Positions 27,096 through 36,189 of a stretch of 64,000 bases of DNA are shown here, one piece after another. The stretch is from Paracoccus isoporae (GTDB lineage: Bacteria; Pseudomonadota; Alphaproteobacteria; Rhodobacterales; Rhodobacteraceae), in assembly GCF_900101865.1 (NCBI RefSeq), contig NZ_FNAH01000006.1:62001-126000 (forward strand), read 5' to 3'. Both the position numbers and the translations under genes were made by a program. A model generated the notes under the pieces. That model was not told the DNA's origin, did no database searches, and saw only the letters and a list, made by a program, of their open reading frames with translations. Numbering within the stretch: the first letter of the stretch is position 1; each line of letters opens with the position of its first letter.

Positions 27096-28466
27096 TCAAT
27101 ACGAATAGGCGCCGTAGATGCGAGTCAAATCTCCGTGCCATTCGCCGTGATATTTCGCCAGCAGCTCGTCGGCCGGTGCCTGCCCGGTGTCGAGGCTTTC
27201 CTTCAGCGCGCCAAGGAAATGCGTCTCATCCGGGATCAGCCCGCCCGCGCCGGGCCGCGCCCGCGCCTTGAGACCGGCTTCGGCAATCTCGACAGCCTGG
27301 CGCGCCAGATCATAGAGCTTTACCCCGCCCGCCTCGCCTTGCAGCCCGTCTTTTGCAGCGGCGCGGCGCAACCCCTCGCGTGTATCGGCGTCCAGATCCT
27401 TGACCAGATCCCATGCGGCATCGAGGGCGCCGTCATCATAGAGCAGCCCGACCCAGAAGGCCGGCAGCGCACACAGCCGGCGCCACGGCCCGCCATCCGC
27501 CCCGCGCATCTCGATGAATTTCTTCACCCGCGCCTCGGGGAAGACGGTGGTCAGGTGGTCGGCCCAATCCGACAGGGTCGGCACCTCGCCGGGCAGCGCC
27601 GGCAGTTTTCCGGCCATGAAATCGCGGAAACTCTGGCCGAGCGCGTCGATATATTTCCCGTCGCGATAGACGAAATACATCGGCACATCGAGCACATAGT
27701 CCACCCAGGCATCATAGCCGAACCCGTCCTCGAACACGAAGGGCAGCATGCCGGTGCGCGCCGCGTCGAGGTTCTGCCAGATATGGCTGCGCCAGGATTT
27801 CATGCCGTTGGGCTTGCCATCGAGAAAGGGAGAATTGGCGAACAGCGCCGTCGCCACCGGCTGCAGCGCGAGAGAGACGCGCAGCTTCTTCACCATATCG
27901 GCCTCGGAGCCGAAATCGAGATTCACCTGCACCGTGCAGGTCCGGTACATCATCTGCGTGCCGAGCGTGCCGACCTTTTCCATGTAGGGCGTCATCAGCG
28001 CGTAGCGGCCCTTGGGCATCATCGGCATCTGGTCCTGCGACCAGATGGGCGCCGCGCCCAGGCCGATGAACCCGACGCCGATATCGTCTGCAACCGATTT
28101 CACCTCGGCCAGGTGCTGATTCACCTCGTCGCAGGTCTGGTGGATATTCTCCAACGCCGCACCGGAGAGTTCCAACTGACCGCCCGGCTCAAGGCTGACA
28201 TTGGCCCCGTTCCGTTCCAGCCCGATGATGTTGTCGCCCTCGAAGACCGGCTCCCAGCCGAAGCGCGCCCGCAACCCGTTCAGCATCGACTGGATCGAGC
28301 GCTCGCCCGCGTAAGGCAGGGGGGCGAGCGTGTCCTTGCAATAGCCGAACTTCTCGTGCTCGGTGCCGATGCGCCACTGATCGCGGGGCTTTTCGCCCGA
28401 CGCAATATATTCGGCCAGTTGCGCGCGCCGTTCGATCGGGCCGCCGCCCTGTTGGGGTATGGACAT
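27096..28466 (-). CDS. gshA: glutamate--cysteine ligase, plant/alphaproteobacterial type
   Basis: Makes gamma-glutamylcysteine, the first step of glutathione synthesis. It has 456 residues and belongs to the GCS2-like class typical of alphaproteobacteria and plants, not the E. coli class. Seen: IGTEHEKFGY near the N-terminus, TCTVQVNLDFGSEADM mid-protein and MRGADGGPWRRLCALPAFWVG. It starts MSIPQQGGGP. The membrane protein gene follows at 7 bases. Confidence 0.93.
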   Translation of the reverse strand: MSIPQQGGGPIERRAQLAEYIASGEKPRDQWRIGTEHEKFGYCKDTLAPLPYAGERSIQSMLNGLRARFGWEPVFEGDNIIGLERNGANVSLEPGGQLELSGAALENIHQTCDEVNQHLAEVKSVADDIGVGFIGLGAAPIWSQDQMPMMPKGRYALMTPYMEKVGTLGTQMMYRTCTVQVNLDFGSEADMVKKLRVSLALQPVATALFANSPFLDGKPNGMKSWRSHIWQNLDAARTGMLPFVFEDGFGYDAWVDYVLDVPMYFVYRDGKYIDALGQSFRDFMAGKLPALPGEVPTLSDWADHLTTVFPEARVKKFIEMRGADGGPWRRLCALPAFWVGLLYDDGALDAAWDLVKDLDADTREGLRRAAAKDGLQGEAGGVKLYDLARQAVEIAEAGLKARARPGAGGLIPDETHFLGALKESLDTGQAPADELLAKYHGEWHGDLTRIYGAYSY

Positions 28467-28520
28467 CTCGGCCCCTTTTCTAAGTCGTCATCCGACAGGT
28501 GACGTTCCGGGCGGTGCAAG

Positions 28521-29033
28521 TCAACCCGGCGCGGGGCCGGTCCAGACCACGCGCAGGGACGGCCCGTCCGTCTGCGCCATGGCGGCGGTCACGCGCCCCA
28601 TCTCGATCCCCGGCAGGGTTGCGAAGGCGGCGGCAAGCCCCTCTGCGCCCTTCGCTTCCACCGGGATCAGCAAGGCCTGCCCATCCGCCGATTTCAGCCG
28701 CCAGTGGTCATGCCCGTCCAGCCGGATCAGCCGGATCTCGGTCAGATCGCGCAGCGCGATCGTGCCGCCAAGCGCGCGGGCGGCGTAGTATCGGATTTCG
28801 CCCTCCACCACCTCGACCAGGCCCGGCGCCGCCACGTCGCGGCGAAAGGCGAGCCGGCGAAAGCTGGTCACCGCCCAGGCGGCGCCGATGGCGAAGACGA
28901 CAGCGCCGATGGCAAACAGGAACCACCCGCCGCGGCTGGCAAGCCAGCCCCCAATGAGCGCCACCGCGACCGCCGCCAGCAATTCGCGGCGCGGGGCCAG
29001 CCATGCCGCAAGCTCCGGCCGGATCAGTCCCAT
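28521..29033 (-). CDS. membrane-anchored protein of unknown function
   Basis: A 170-residue protein starting MGLIRPELAAWLAPRRELLA. Two adjacent helices (about residues 17-60) and a soluble C-terminal half with the beta-rich pattern VEGEIRYYAARALGGTIALR resemble a PH-like domain. It overlaps the end of moaE by 10 bases and is the last gene of the pgsA-moaD-moaE run. Nothing in it suggests a molybdopterin role. Confidence 0.68.
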   Translation of the reverse strand: MGLIRPELAAWLAPRRELLAAVAVALIGGWLASRGGWFLFAIGAVVFAIGAAWAVTSFRRLAFRRDVAAPGLVEVVEGEIRYYAARALGGTIALRDLTEIRLIRLDGHDHWRLKSADGQALLIPVEAKGAEGLAAAFATLPGIEMGRVTAAMAQTDGPSLRVVWTGPAPG

Positions 29034-29461
29034 CGCGACAAGGCATCCTCGTCCGAGGATTTCGCCTCCACCCAGTCGCCCGGCCCGTCTGCCCCGATCT
29101 CGCGTTTCCAGAACGGCGCGCGGGATTTCAGGTAATCCATCAGGAATTCGGCGGCCGCAAATGCCTCGGCGCGGTGGCGGGCCGCGGTCGCAACCATCAT
29201 GATCTGCGCGCCCACCTCCAGCCGGCCGAAGCGATGCACCGCGGCAACATCGATGAGGTTCCAACGCTGCTGCGCCTGCCCGGCAATGGCCGACATCGCC
29301 CGCTCCGTCATGCCGGGGTAATGTTCCAGTTCCAGCGCGCGCATCCGCCCGGTATCGCCGCGCACCACCCCGGTGAAGGTCACGACGGCTCCCGCGCCGG
29401 GGCCGAACCCGCGCAGCAGGCTGGCGGGATCGAACTCCTCCTGCTGGACCCGGACCAGCAT
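29024..29461 (-). CDS. moaE: molybdopterin synthase catalytic subunit
   Basis: Adds two sulphurs, carried by MoaD, to precursor Z to make molybdopterin. It has 145 residues. FTGVVRGDTGRMRALELEHY and the RFGRLEVGAQIMMVATAARHR segment are characteristic, and the catalytic Lys lies in LMDYLKSRAPFWKRE. It shares one base with the end of moaD, so both subunits are made from one message. Confidence 0.95.
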   Translation of the reverse strand: MLVRVQQEEFDPASLLRGFGPGAGAVVTFTGVVRGDTGRMRALELEHYPGMTERAMSAIAGQAQQRWNLIDVAAVHRFGRLEVGAQIMMVATAARHRAEAFAAAEFLMDYLKSRAPFWKREIGADGPGDWVEAKSSDEDALSRWD

Positions 29462-29712
29462 CAGCCGCCGGTCATCGGCGGAAAGAATGCGACTTCGCGC
29501 ACCCCGTCCAGCGAGTGATCCAGATCGGCCAGTTCCTGGTCGACGGCCACGCGGACCGCGGACAGGTCGGACAGGGCGGCCGCATGATTGTCGTCCAGCG
29601 CAACCAGTTCCGCCACCAACTCCCGCACCGTCGCGGCCGCAGTCTCGACGCGCTCCTTTGGCGCGCCAATCCGCTCGCGCAGCCAGGCGAAATAGAGCAC
29701 GTCCAGCGTCAT
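29461..29712 (-). CDS. moaD: molybdopterin synthase sulphur-carrier subunit
   Basis: Ubiquitin-fold protein of 83 residues ending in the required Gly-Gly (PPMTGG), which becomes a thiocarboxylate. It starts MTLDVLYFAWLRERIGAP. It overlaps pgsA upstream by four bases and moaE downstream by one base. Confidence 0.95.
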   Translation of the reverse strand: MTLDVLYFAWLRERIGAPKERVETAAATVRELVAELVALDDNHAAALSDLSAVRVAVDQELADLDHSLDGVREVAFFPPMTGG

Positions 29713-30332
29713 TCCGGCCCCCGCAGATACGGCATCGCCTTGCGGAAGTAATCCCAGCCGGTCCAGCCGGTCAGCGCCGCCGCGATCCAGATCAGTGCCA
29801 GTCCGAGCCCCGTCGCCAGGTCCGACCAGGTGGCACTGCCCGGAAGACGCGCCTCTCCGACCAGGGGCGCGCGGCCATGCTCAACAAAGGCCAGCCCGGT
29901 ACCAAGAAACAGCACCGCGATCGCCACCATCTGCGCCGTGGTCTTCCACTTGGCCACATTAGTCACGGCCAGGTCGGTCGCCCGGTCGCCAAGCGCCTCG
30001 CGCAGGCCGGAGACGAACACCTCGCGGAACAGGATCACCGTCGCGGGCAGGATCAGCCACGGATTCATGCCCGAATAGCCGGTGATGACGACGAGCGCGA
30101 TGACCACCATCGCCTTGTCCGCGATCGGGTCCATCGCCGCGCCGAACCGGCTTTGCTGGTTCCAGGCGCGGGCGAGATAGCCGTCGAACCAATCGGTGAT
30201 CGCCGCCAGCAGGAACAGGATCAAAGCGGCCCAATCGGCGAAAGGCCGGGAGAAATAGAGAAACATCACCGGGACGCCCGGCGCCGCGAAAAGGCGCAGG
30301 ATCGTCAGGATATTGGGCAGGGTCCATCTCAT
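29709..30332 (-). CDS. pgsA: CDP-diacylglycerol--glycerol-3-phosphate 3-phosphatidyltransferase
   Basis: Inner-membrane enzyme of 207 residues that makes phosphatidylglycerol phosphate. The CDP-alcohol phosphotransferase motif is complete: D..DG..AR........G...D...D in TDWFDGYLARAWNQQ then GAAMDPIADK. N-terminal WTLPNILTILRL is typical. The adjacency to moaD-moaE is common in this family of bacteria; uvrC, often upstream in relatives, is not present here. Confidence 0.95.
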   Translation of the reverse strand: MRWTLPNILTILRLFAAPGVPVMFLYFSRPFADWAALILFLLAAITDWFDGYLARAWNQQSRFGAAMDPIADKAMVVIALVVITGYSGMNPWLILPATVILFREVFVSGLREALGDRATDLAVTNVAKWKTTAQMVAIAVLFLGTGLAFVEHGRAPLVGEARLPGSATWSDLATGLGLALIWIAAALTGWTGWDYFRKAMPYLRGPE

Positions 30333-30397
30333 GGCGCCAACCTAATCGCTCTGGAACCCGTCTGGAAGGGGGCGCAGCGCAAGTCCGCGCACGCCCG

Positions 30398-31579
30398 TCA
30401 TTGCAAGTCTGCGAAGGCCGCGGTCAGGCGGGAGACCGCCTCCTCGACATTGGCGCGGCGGGTGGCAATGTTGAATCGCATGAAGTTTTCGCCGCCCTTC
30501 CCGAATGTCTCACCGGCATTCGCCGCGATCTTCGCAGAGTTCGCGACCCTTTGCCGGATTTCCTCGGCGGGTATGCCCGTGCCCGAGAAATCAACCCAGG
30601 ACAGATAGGTCGCCTCCAGCTTCATGGAGCGCAATCCGGGGATTGCATCAATGCCAGCGTCGAAGATGTTCCGGTTTGCGTCCAGATAGGGGATCAGCGC
30701 CTCGAGCCAGGCCGCTCCGCCGGGCGAATAGGCGGCAGCGGCCATGTCGGTGCCGAACATGCCGGTTGACAGGCCGAGGCCCATCATCTTCGCCCGGTAT
30801 CTCTCGCGCAACGCAGGGTCGGCGATGATCGCATTGCCGACATGCGCGCCCGCGATATTGAAGGTCTTTGTCGCGGCGGTCAGCGTGATGAGCCGGTCAG
30901 CGATCTCTGGCGCGACCTTCGCCATGACCTGATGGCGATGACCCGGCATGACCAGATCGTGATGAATCTCGTCGCTCACCAGTATCAGGTCATGGGCCAC
31001 GCAGAACGCCGCGACCTCGCGCAGCTCATCCGCCGACCAGACCCGTCCGCCAGGATTATGCGGGCTGCACAGGATCAGCATTGTCTCGCGCCCGGTCAGC
31101 AGGGCTTCCCATGCGGGCCAGTCGAACACGTAGCGGCCATCCTCCTGCGCCAGCGGAAACTCCGCCACCTCGCGCCCCTGCGCTTTGATGACCCGCGAAA
31201 ATGCGTGATACACCGGCGTCATCAGGATCACCCGGTCGCCGGGATCGCTGAAGGCGGAGATCGCCAGCGCCGTGCCGTTGACCAGGCCAAGCGCGGTCAG
31301 CACCCAGTCGGGCTCGATCTGCCAGCCGTGGCGCTGTTCCATCCACCACCTGATCGCATGCAGGTAATCCGGGTCACGCGCCGGATAGCCATAGATTCCG
31401 TGCGCCGCCAGCCGCTCAACCGCGTCCTGCACCGGGGCGGGAGGCCGGAAATCCATATCCGCGACCCACATCGCCAACCCATCCTGCGGCGAGACGCCGT
31501 AGACCGCCTCCATCTCGTCCCATTTGTTGCAATTCGTGCCGCGGCGCTCGATGATTTCGTCGAAATCGGGTGTGCTCAT
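30398..31579 (-). CDS. PatB/MalY-type PLP-dependent C-S lyase or aminotransferase
   Basis: Fold-type I PLP enzyme of 393 residues. It starts MSTPDFDEIIERRGTNCNKW, matching the PatB/MalY group, and the PLP lysine is in TAATKTFNIAG. CSPHNPGGRVW and VSDEIHHDLV are conserved. Members cleave cystathionine or other C-S bonds and some regulate transcription. Cystathionine beta-lyase activity is likely but not certain. Divergent from def1 with a 72-base gap. Confidence 0.88.
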   Translation of the reverse strand: MSTPDFDEIIERRGTNCNKWDEMEAVYGVSPQDGLAMWVADMDFRPPAPVQDAVERLAAHGIYGYPARDPDYLHAIRWWMEQRHGWQIEPDWVLTALGLVNGTALAISAFSDPGDRVILMTPVYHAFSRVIKAQGREVAEFPLAQEDGRYVFDWPAWEALLTGRETMLILCSPHNPGGRVWSADELREVAAFCVAHDLILVSDEIHHDLVMPGHRHQVMAKVAPEIADRLITLTAATKTFNIAGAHVGNAIIADPALRERYRAKMMGLGLSTGMFGTDMAAAAYSPGGAAWLEALIPYLDANRNIFDAGIDAIPGLRSMKLEATYLSWVDFSGTGIPAEEIRQRVANSAKIAANAGETFGKGGENFMRFNIATRRANVEEAVSRLTAAFADLQ

Positions 31580-31651
31580 TCGGTCCTCCTGTCAGTTCAC
31601 AGCAATAGGCGGCTTATTGCGCTGCGCCAAGCCTTGGCCTAGATCACGGCC

Positions 31652-32179
31652 ATGACATTGCGCCCGATCCTGATCCATCCCGACCCGCGCCTGAAGAAGG
31701 TGTGCGAACCCGTCGCCCGCATCACGCCAGAGATCGAGACGCTGGCCGCCGACATGCTGGCCACCATGTATGATGCGCCCGGCATCGGTCTCGCCGCCCC
31801 GCAGATCGGCGTGCTGAGCCGCATCTTCGTCATGGATGCGGAACGCGACCCGGAGGCGGAGCGCCGCCCGATGGTGCTCATCAATCCCGAGATCACCTGG
31901 GAGTCCGAGGAGGAGAATGTCTACGAGGAAGGCTGCCTGTCGATCCCCGACCAGTATGCGGATGTCACCCGGCCCGGACAGGTCCGGGTCAGTTGGCTTG
32001 GCCTGGACGGCAAGCAGCATGAGGACGAGTTCGACGGTCTCTGGGCGACCTGCGCCCAGCACGAGATCGACCATCTGGACGGGGTGCTGTTCATCGACCA
32101 TATCAGCGCCATGCGCCGGCAGATGATCACCCGCAAGATGGTCAAGCTGAAGCGCGAACGGGCGCGAGAACAGGCCTGA
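31652..32179 (+). CDS. def: peptide deformylase (catalytic copy)
   Basis: Removes the formyl group from new polypeptides. It has 175 residues with the three family motifs intact: GIGLAAPQIG, EEGCLS (Cys95, metal ligand) and QHEIDH (His137, Glu138, His141). It starts MTLRPILIHPDPRL. The next gene, a second deformylase homologue, begins on the last base of the stop codon, and fmt follows, so the operon handles both formylation and deformylation. Confidence 0.95.
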   Translation: MTLRPILIHPDPRLKKVCEPVARITPEIETLAADMLATMYDAPGIGLAAPQIGVLSRIFVMDAERDPEAERRPMVLINPEITWESEEENVYEEGCLSIPDQYADVTRPGQVRVSWLGLDGKQHEDEFDGLWATCAQHEIDHLDGVLFIDHISAMRRQMITRKMVKLKRERAREQA

Positions 32180-32682
32180 TGCCGGTCCGGCCGTTCCTGC
32201 CCTACACCGACCGGCGGCTGCATCTTGCGGCCGCGTCGGTCGATGCGGTGACGGAATCCGTCCGCATGATCTGGGACGACATGATCGACACGATGGAGGC
32301 GATGCCGGGCGTGGGGCTCGCGGCACCGCAGATCGGCATCATGCTGCGGCTGGCCGTTGTGGACGCGTCGGAGAAGCGCGGACAGGCGGTGCGCATGGCC
32401 AATCCCGAAATCCTGCACGAATCGGTCAAGCTGCGCGACCATGACGAGGCGAGCCCGAACCTGCCCGGCGTGTCTGCGCGCATCACCCGCCCCCGCGCCG
32501 TCACCGTGCGGTTCCTCAACGAGATGGGCGAAACCGAGGACCGCGATTTCGTCGGGTTGTGGGCCACCTCGGTCCAGCACCAGATCGATCATCTCAACGG
32601 CATCACCTTCGTCGATCACCTCTCGCCGCTGCGCCGCAAGATGCTGGTGGCGAAATCGGCCAAGCTGGCCCGACGCAACTGA
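32179..32682 (+). CDS. peptide-deformylase-like protein, probably inactive
   Basis: A 167-residue paralogue of the preceding gene. GVGLAAPQIG is kept, but the EGCLS motif is EASPN, putting Ser92 where the metal Cys should be, and HEIDH is HQIDH, putting Gln135 at the catalytic Glu. Both changes would abolish normal deformylase chemistry. The rest of the fold is well kept and the gene is intact between def and fmt, so a kept non-catalytic role is likely. It starts with ATG sharing one base with the def stop. Confidence 0.9.
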   Translation: MPVRPFLPYTDRRLHLAAASVDAVTESVRMIWDDMIDTMEAMPGVGLAAPQIGIMLRLAVVDASEKRGQAVRMANPEILHESVKLRDHDEASPNLPGVSARITRPRAVTVRFLNEMGETEDRDFVGLWATSVQHQIDHLNGITFVDHLSPLRRKMLVAKSAKLARRN

Positions 32683-32731
32683 CCGGGGCCGGGCCGTGCC
32701 GGCCCGACTTCACTGACAGGAGAGGCGCAAC

Positions 32732-33625
32732 ATGCGGGTCGTGTTCATGGGAACCCCGGATTTCTCTGTCCCGGCGCTGCAGGCGATCGCCGCCGCGCAT
32801 GATGTCGTGGCCGTCTACTGCCAGCCGCCGCGCCAGGCCGGGCGGGGCCAGAAGCCGCGGCCGACCCCGGTGCAGACAGCGGCAGAGGCGCTGCGGATCG
32901 AGGTTCGCCACCCGGTCTCGCTGCGCAGCGACGCCGAGCAGGCGGCGTTCGCGGCGCTGAACGCAGATGTCGCCGTCGTCGTCGCCTATGGGCTGATCCT
33001 GCCGCAGCCGATCCTCGATGCGCCCCGGCTCGGCTGCCTGAACATCCACGCCTCGCTATTGCCGCGCTGGCGGGGGGCGGCACCGATCCATCGCGCGATC
33101 CTCGAAGGCGACACCCAGACCGGCATTGCGATCATGCAGATGAAGGCGGGGCTGGACACCGGCCCGGTGCTGGCCGAGCGGCGCACCGCAATCACCCCGC
33201 ACGACACCACCGGCGATCTGCATGACCGGCTGGCCGCAATGGGCGCGACGCTCATTGCGGAGGTGCTGACCAAGCTGCCCCTGCCGGCGACACCGCAACG
33301 CCTGGATGGCGTGACCTATGCCAGCAAGATCGACAAGGCCGAGGCGCGGATCGACTGGACGCAGGATGCGGCACAGGTCGATCGCAAGATCCGCGGCCTG
33401 TCGCCCTTTCCCGGCGCCTGGTGCGAGATCGGCTGGGAACGGGTGAAGCTGCTTCGTTCCGCCCTGGCCGACGGCAGCGGCGCACCGGGCGAGGTTCTGG
33501 AGGAGTTCACCATCGCCTGCGGATCCGGCGCGGTCCGGGTGCTGGAGGCACAGCGCGCCGGCAAACGCCCGATGCTGGCCGAAGACATCCTGCGCGGCAT
33601 GACCCTGCCGCCGCGACTGGACTGA
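32732..33625 (+). CDS. fmt: methionyl-tRNA formyltransferase
   Basis: Formylates initiator Met-tRNA. It has 297 residues. It starts [17 protein letters not shown]; the catalytic region reads [20 protein letters not shown] with the Asn-His pair, and the C-terminal tRNA-binding domain follows. AGGAGAGG lies before the ATG. It ends the def-def2-fmt cluster, 46 bases before tRNA-Gly. Confidence 0.96.
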   Translation: MRVVFMGTPDFSVPALQAIAAAHDVVAVYCQPPRQAGRGQKPRPTPVQTAAEALRIEVRHPVSLRSDAEQAAFAALNADVAVVVAYGLILPQPILDAPRLGCLNIHASLLPRWRGAAPIHRAILEGDTQTGIAIMQMKAGLDTGPVLAERRTAITPHDTTGDLHDRLAAMGATLIAEVLTKLPLPATPQRLDGVTYASKIDKAEARIDWTQDAAQVDRKIRGLSPFPGAWCEIGWERVKLLRSALADGSGAPGEVLEEFTIACGSGAVRVLEAQRAGKRPMLAEDILRGMTLPPRLD

Positions 33626-33671
33626 CACCCCGCTTGCGTCGCCCGCATCCTGCCCCTAAAAGGGGTCCGTC

Positions 33672-33745
33672 GCGGGTGTAGCTCAATGGTAGAGCAGCAG
33701 CCTTCCAAGCTGAATACGTGGGTTCGATTCCCATCACCCGCTCCA
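33672..33745 (+). tRNA. tRNA-Gly (TCC anticodon)
   Basis: Full cloverleaf of 74 bases including the encoded CCA. The acceptor stem is GCGGGTG / CACCCGC; the anticodon loop CTTCCAA lies in stem GCAGC / GCTGA; the T-loop is TTCGATT. The anticodon TCC reads GGA and GGG. Confidence 0.96.
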
Positions 33746-33833
33746 TCACCTCCCCGCCTTGCTCCTGCCGGATCTGATGCCGCGCCATGTATCCAGTGTC
33801 TTGGGTGGCGAAGCGCGACGATCCGTTGCGCCC

Positions 33834-34613
33834 CTATCCGCGTGGCGCCTTTTCGCCCGCCCGGATCTCGAACGGCATGACGTTCTGCGGCGGCGGCAGG
33901 GGGCAGACGGCGAATTCGGTGAAGGCGCAGGGCGGGCTGAAGGCCTTGTTGAAATCCAGCACCACGCGCGCGCCCGCCTCCTCGCCGAACAGGAAACGCG
34001 CCGCGCCGTAGGTCTCCCGACCCGCCGTCCAGTCGCGGATGACGATCATCGGCTTGCCGGATTTCCAATGGGTGGGGATCAGGCGGATCTCGTGCCCGTC
34101 ATGGGTGAACCGCGCCTCATGCGTCACGCGCACCTTGTCGCTGGCGCCGGTGACCAGATCGATGCCGAGATCCCGCTCCTCGGGCAGCCTGCGCCACGCG
34201 GCCTCGATCCGCCAGCCGGGATCGACCGGGAAATAGTCGAGCCCGGAAAATCCCGTGCGCCGGGGATGAACAATGTCGCGGACACGCAGGGCGAACTGGC
34301 TCTCAACCTGTGTCATCTCCAGCAGCAGGGTACCGGTCTTCAGCCGCGGCGGATTGTCGGGAACGGGTGCGAACGGCTCTGGCCCCGCGCCGGCATCCAG
34401 TTGTGCGCGTCCATCCGCCGCGAGTTCCAAGACCCCAAGACGCTCAGGTCCGGCCGAAATGACCAGATCGTTTTCGTCAGACCGCCCGACGCTGTAGCGG
34501 CCCGGCGCGATCTCCACCCGGTCGGTCAGGTTCAGCCAGCCATCCTCGGCGCCCAGCGCGGCCAGGCGGTCCGCGCGCCACGCATGGATCGAGCTCTCAT
34601 AGTCTTCGGTCAT
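33834..34613 (-). CDS. DUF1684 family protein
   Basis: A 259-residue protein starting MTEDYESSIHAWRADRLAAL. The DUF1684 pattern is clear: WRADR near the start, GWLNLTDRVEI, and near the end YGAARFLFGEE and VVLDFNKAFSPPCAFTEFA. It has no signal peptide and no catalytic motif that I recognise. It overlaps the end of the peptide ABC transporter ATPase gene by four bases, so it belongs to that operon. Function unknown. Confidence 0.87.
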   Translation of the reverse strand: MTEDYESSIHAWRADRLAALGAEDGWLNLTDRVEIAPGRYSVGRSDENDLVISAGPERLGVLELAADGRAQLDAGAGPEPFAPVPDNPPRLKTGTLLLEMTQVESQFALRVRDIVHPRRTGFSGLDYFPVDPGWRIEAAWRRLPEERDLGIDLVTGASDKVRVTHEARFTHDGHEIRLIPTHWKSGKPMIVIRDWTAGRETYGAARFLFGEEAGARVVLDFNKAFSPPCAFTEFAVCPLPPPQNVMPFEIRAGEKAPRG

Positions 34614-35377
34614 CGGGCAGTCTCCTGTTCTGGACGGGGCAGGCGCGGCAGGCTGGACAGCAGCATCCGCGTATAGTCATGCTGCGGATCGGACAGGATG
34701 TCGGCCGTTGCCCCGGCTTCCACCGCCCGCCCATGTTGCAGCACCACGAGACGCGGGCACAACGCCGCCACGATTGCCACGTCATGCGAGACGAGCACCA
34801 GCGTCACCTCTTGCGACAGATCCGATAGCAGGTCGATCACGCGCACCCGCGTGGACAGATCCAGCGCGCTCACCGGCTCATCGGCCAGCAGCACACGCGG
34901 CCGGGCAATCAGCGCGCGGGCCACGGCGATCCGCTGACGCTGCCCGCCCGAGAAGGCGCGCGGGCGGCGGGCGGTGCTGTCTTGCGGCAGCCCGACCGCC
35001 TGCAAGACGCGGGCAATCTCCTGCCCCACATCGCCGTCCAGACCCAGCGCCGCATGCGGTTCTGCCAAGGCCTTGCCTATCCGCATGCGCGGATCGAGCG
35101 AGCTGTAGGGATCCTGAAACACCGGCTGGGCGAAGCGGCGATGGGCCTGCATCCGACGGCGCGAGGTGATGTCGAGCACGCTTCCGTCCGCCTCGATCAC
35201 GCCATCATCGGGCGCTGCCAGCCCCAGCATCAGCCGCAGCAGCGTGGATTTGCCCGAGCCGCTTTCGCCAAGGATTCCCAGATTCTCGCCCTCTTCCAGC
35301 GCCAGCGAGACAGAATGCAGCACCGGCGTGGCCGGATCATAGCCGAAACTCACATCGGACAGTCTGAACAGGCTCAT
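34610..35377 (-). CDS. peptide ABC transporter ATPase (DppF/OppF-like)
   Basis: A 255-residue nucleotide-binding subunit. Walker A is GESGSGKST, the signature [15 protein letters not shown] and Walker B VLLADEPVSALD. It works with the paired ATPase encoded just upstream on the same strand to power uptake through the two permeases. It lacks the C-terminal oligopeptide domain extension of many DppF proteins. Overlaps both neighbours by four bases. Confidence 0.9.
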   Translation of the reverse strand: MSLFRLSDVSFGYDPATPVLHSVSLALEEGENLGILGESGSGKSTLLRLMLGLAAPDDGVIEADGSVLDITSRRRMQAHRRFAQPVFQDPYSSLDPRMRIGKALAEPHAALGLDGDVGQEIARVLQAVGLPQDSTARRPRAFSGGQRQRIAVARALIARPRVLLADEPVSALDLSTRVRVIDLLSDLSQEVTLVLVSHDVAIVAALCPRLVVLQHGRAVEAGATADILSDPQHDYTRMLLSSLPRLPRPEQETAR

Positions 35378-36189
35378 GGCCGCCGCTCCGCATCTTCAAG
35401 CGCCGCCTGCAATCGCTGCGCCGCCGCCACCAGCCCGCTTGTGTAGTCGTGGCGCGGCGCGGTGAAGATCTGCATCGCATCGCCCTGCTCGACCGCGCGG
35501 CCGTTCTGCATGACGATCACCCGGTCGGCGATGCGCGACACCACCGGCAGGTCGTGGCTGATGAACAAAAGCGCCAGCCGTTCCTCGCGCACCAGCCCGT
35601 CCAGCAGGTCCAGCACCTCGGCCTGGGTCGAGACATCGAGCGCGGTGGTCGGCTCATCCGCAATCAGCAGGCGCGGCCCGCAGGCGAGCGCCATGGCGAT
35701 CGCCACGCGCTGCCGCTGCCCGCCCGACACCTCATGCGGCCAGGCGCGCAGGATGCGCTCCGGGTCGCGGATCGACACCCGGTCGAGCCAGTGCATCTGG
35801 CTGTCGCGCAGCGCCGCAGGAGTCAGCCGCCGCCCGTCGCGGGCCGCCCGCCTGCGGATCGGCGCGGCCAGTTGATCCCCCAGCCGCATCAGCGGGTCGA
35901 GCGCGCTGCGCGGGTCCTGAAAGATCACCGCCGCCGTCGTCCCGCGCAGCGGCACCATCTGGCGGTCCGGCCGGCCGATCACCTGCTGCCCGTCCAGAAG
36001 AACCGATCCGCCCGCGCTCAGACCGGGCGGCAGAAGCCCCATCACCGACATGGCAGTCAGCGATTTCCCGGACCCGCTTTCCCCGACAAGCCCCAGCCGC
36101 TGTCCGGCATCCAGATCGAAGCTGACGCCGTGGACCAGTTCCCGGCTGGCCGAATGCACGGTCAGATCACGCAGGCGAAGCAGGCTCAT
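35374..36189 (-). CDS. peptide ABC transporter ATPase (DppD/OppD-like)
   Basis: A 271-residue nucleotide-binding subunit. Walker A is GESGSGKSLTAMS, the signature VSGGQRQRVAIAMAL and Walker B LLIADEPTTALD. The start MSLLRLRDLTVHSASREL overlaps the permease stop by four bases; a longer upstream frame only covers that gene. Pairs with the following ATPase. Typical DppD proteins are about 50 residues longer, with a C-terminal oligopeptide domain that is short here. Confidence 0.9.
   Translation of the reverse strand: MSLLRLRDLTVHSASRELVHGVSFDLDAGQRLGLVGESGSGKSLTAMSVMGLLPPGLSAGGSVLLDGQQVIGRPDRQMVPLRGTTAAVIFQDPRSALDPLMRLGDQLAAPIRRRAARDGRRLTPAALRDSQMHWLDRVSIRDPERILRAWPHEVSGGQRQRVAIAMALACGPRLLIADEPTTALDVSTQAEVLDLLDGLVREERLALLFISHDLPVVSRIADRVIVMQNGRAVEQGDAMQIFTAPRHDYTSGLVAAAQRLQAALEDAERRP

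Noticed and set aside
33653..33665. Terminator hairpin CCCCT-AAA-AGGGG after fmt
   Set aside because: The stem is only 5 bp and there is no T-run; it may just be the spacer before tRNA-Gly.
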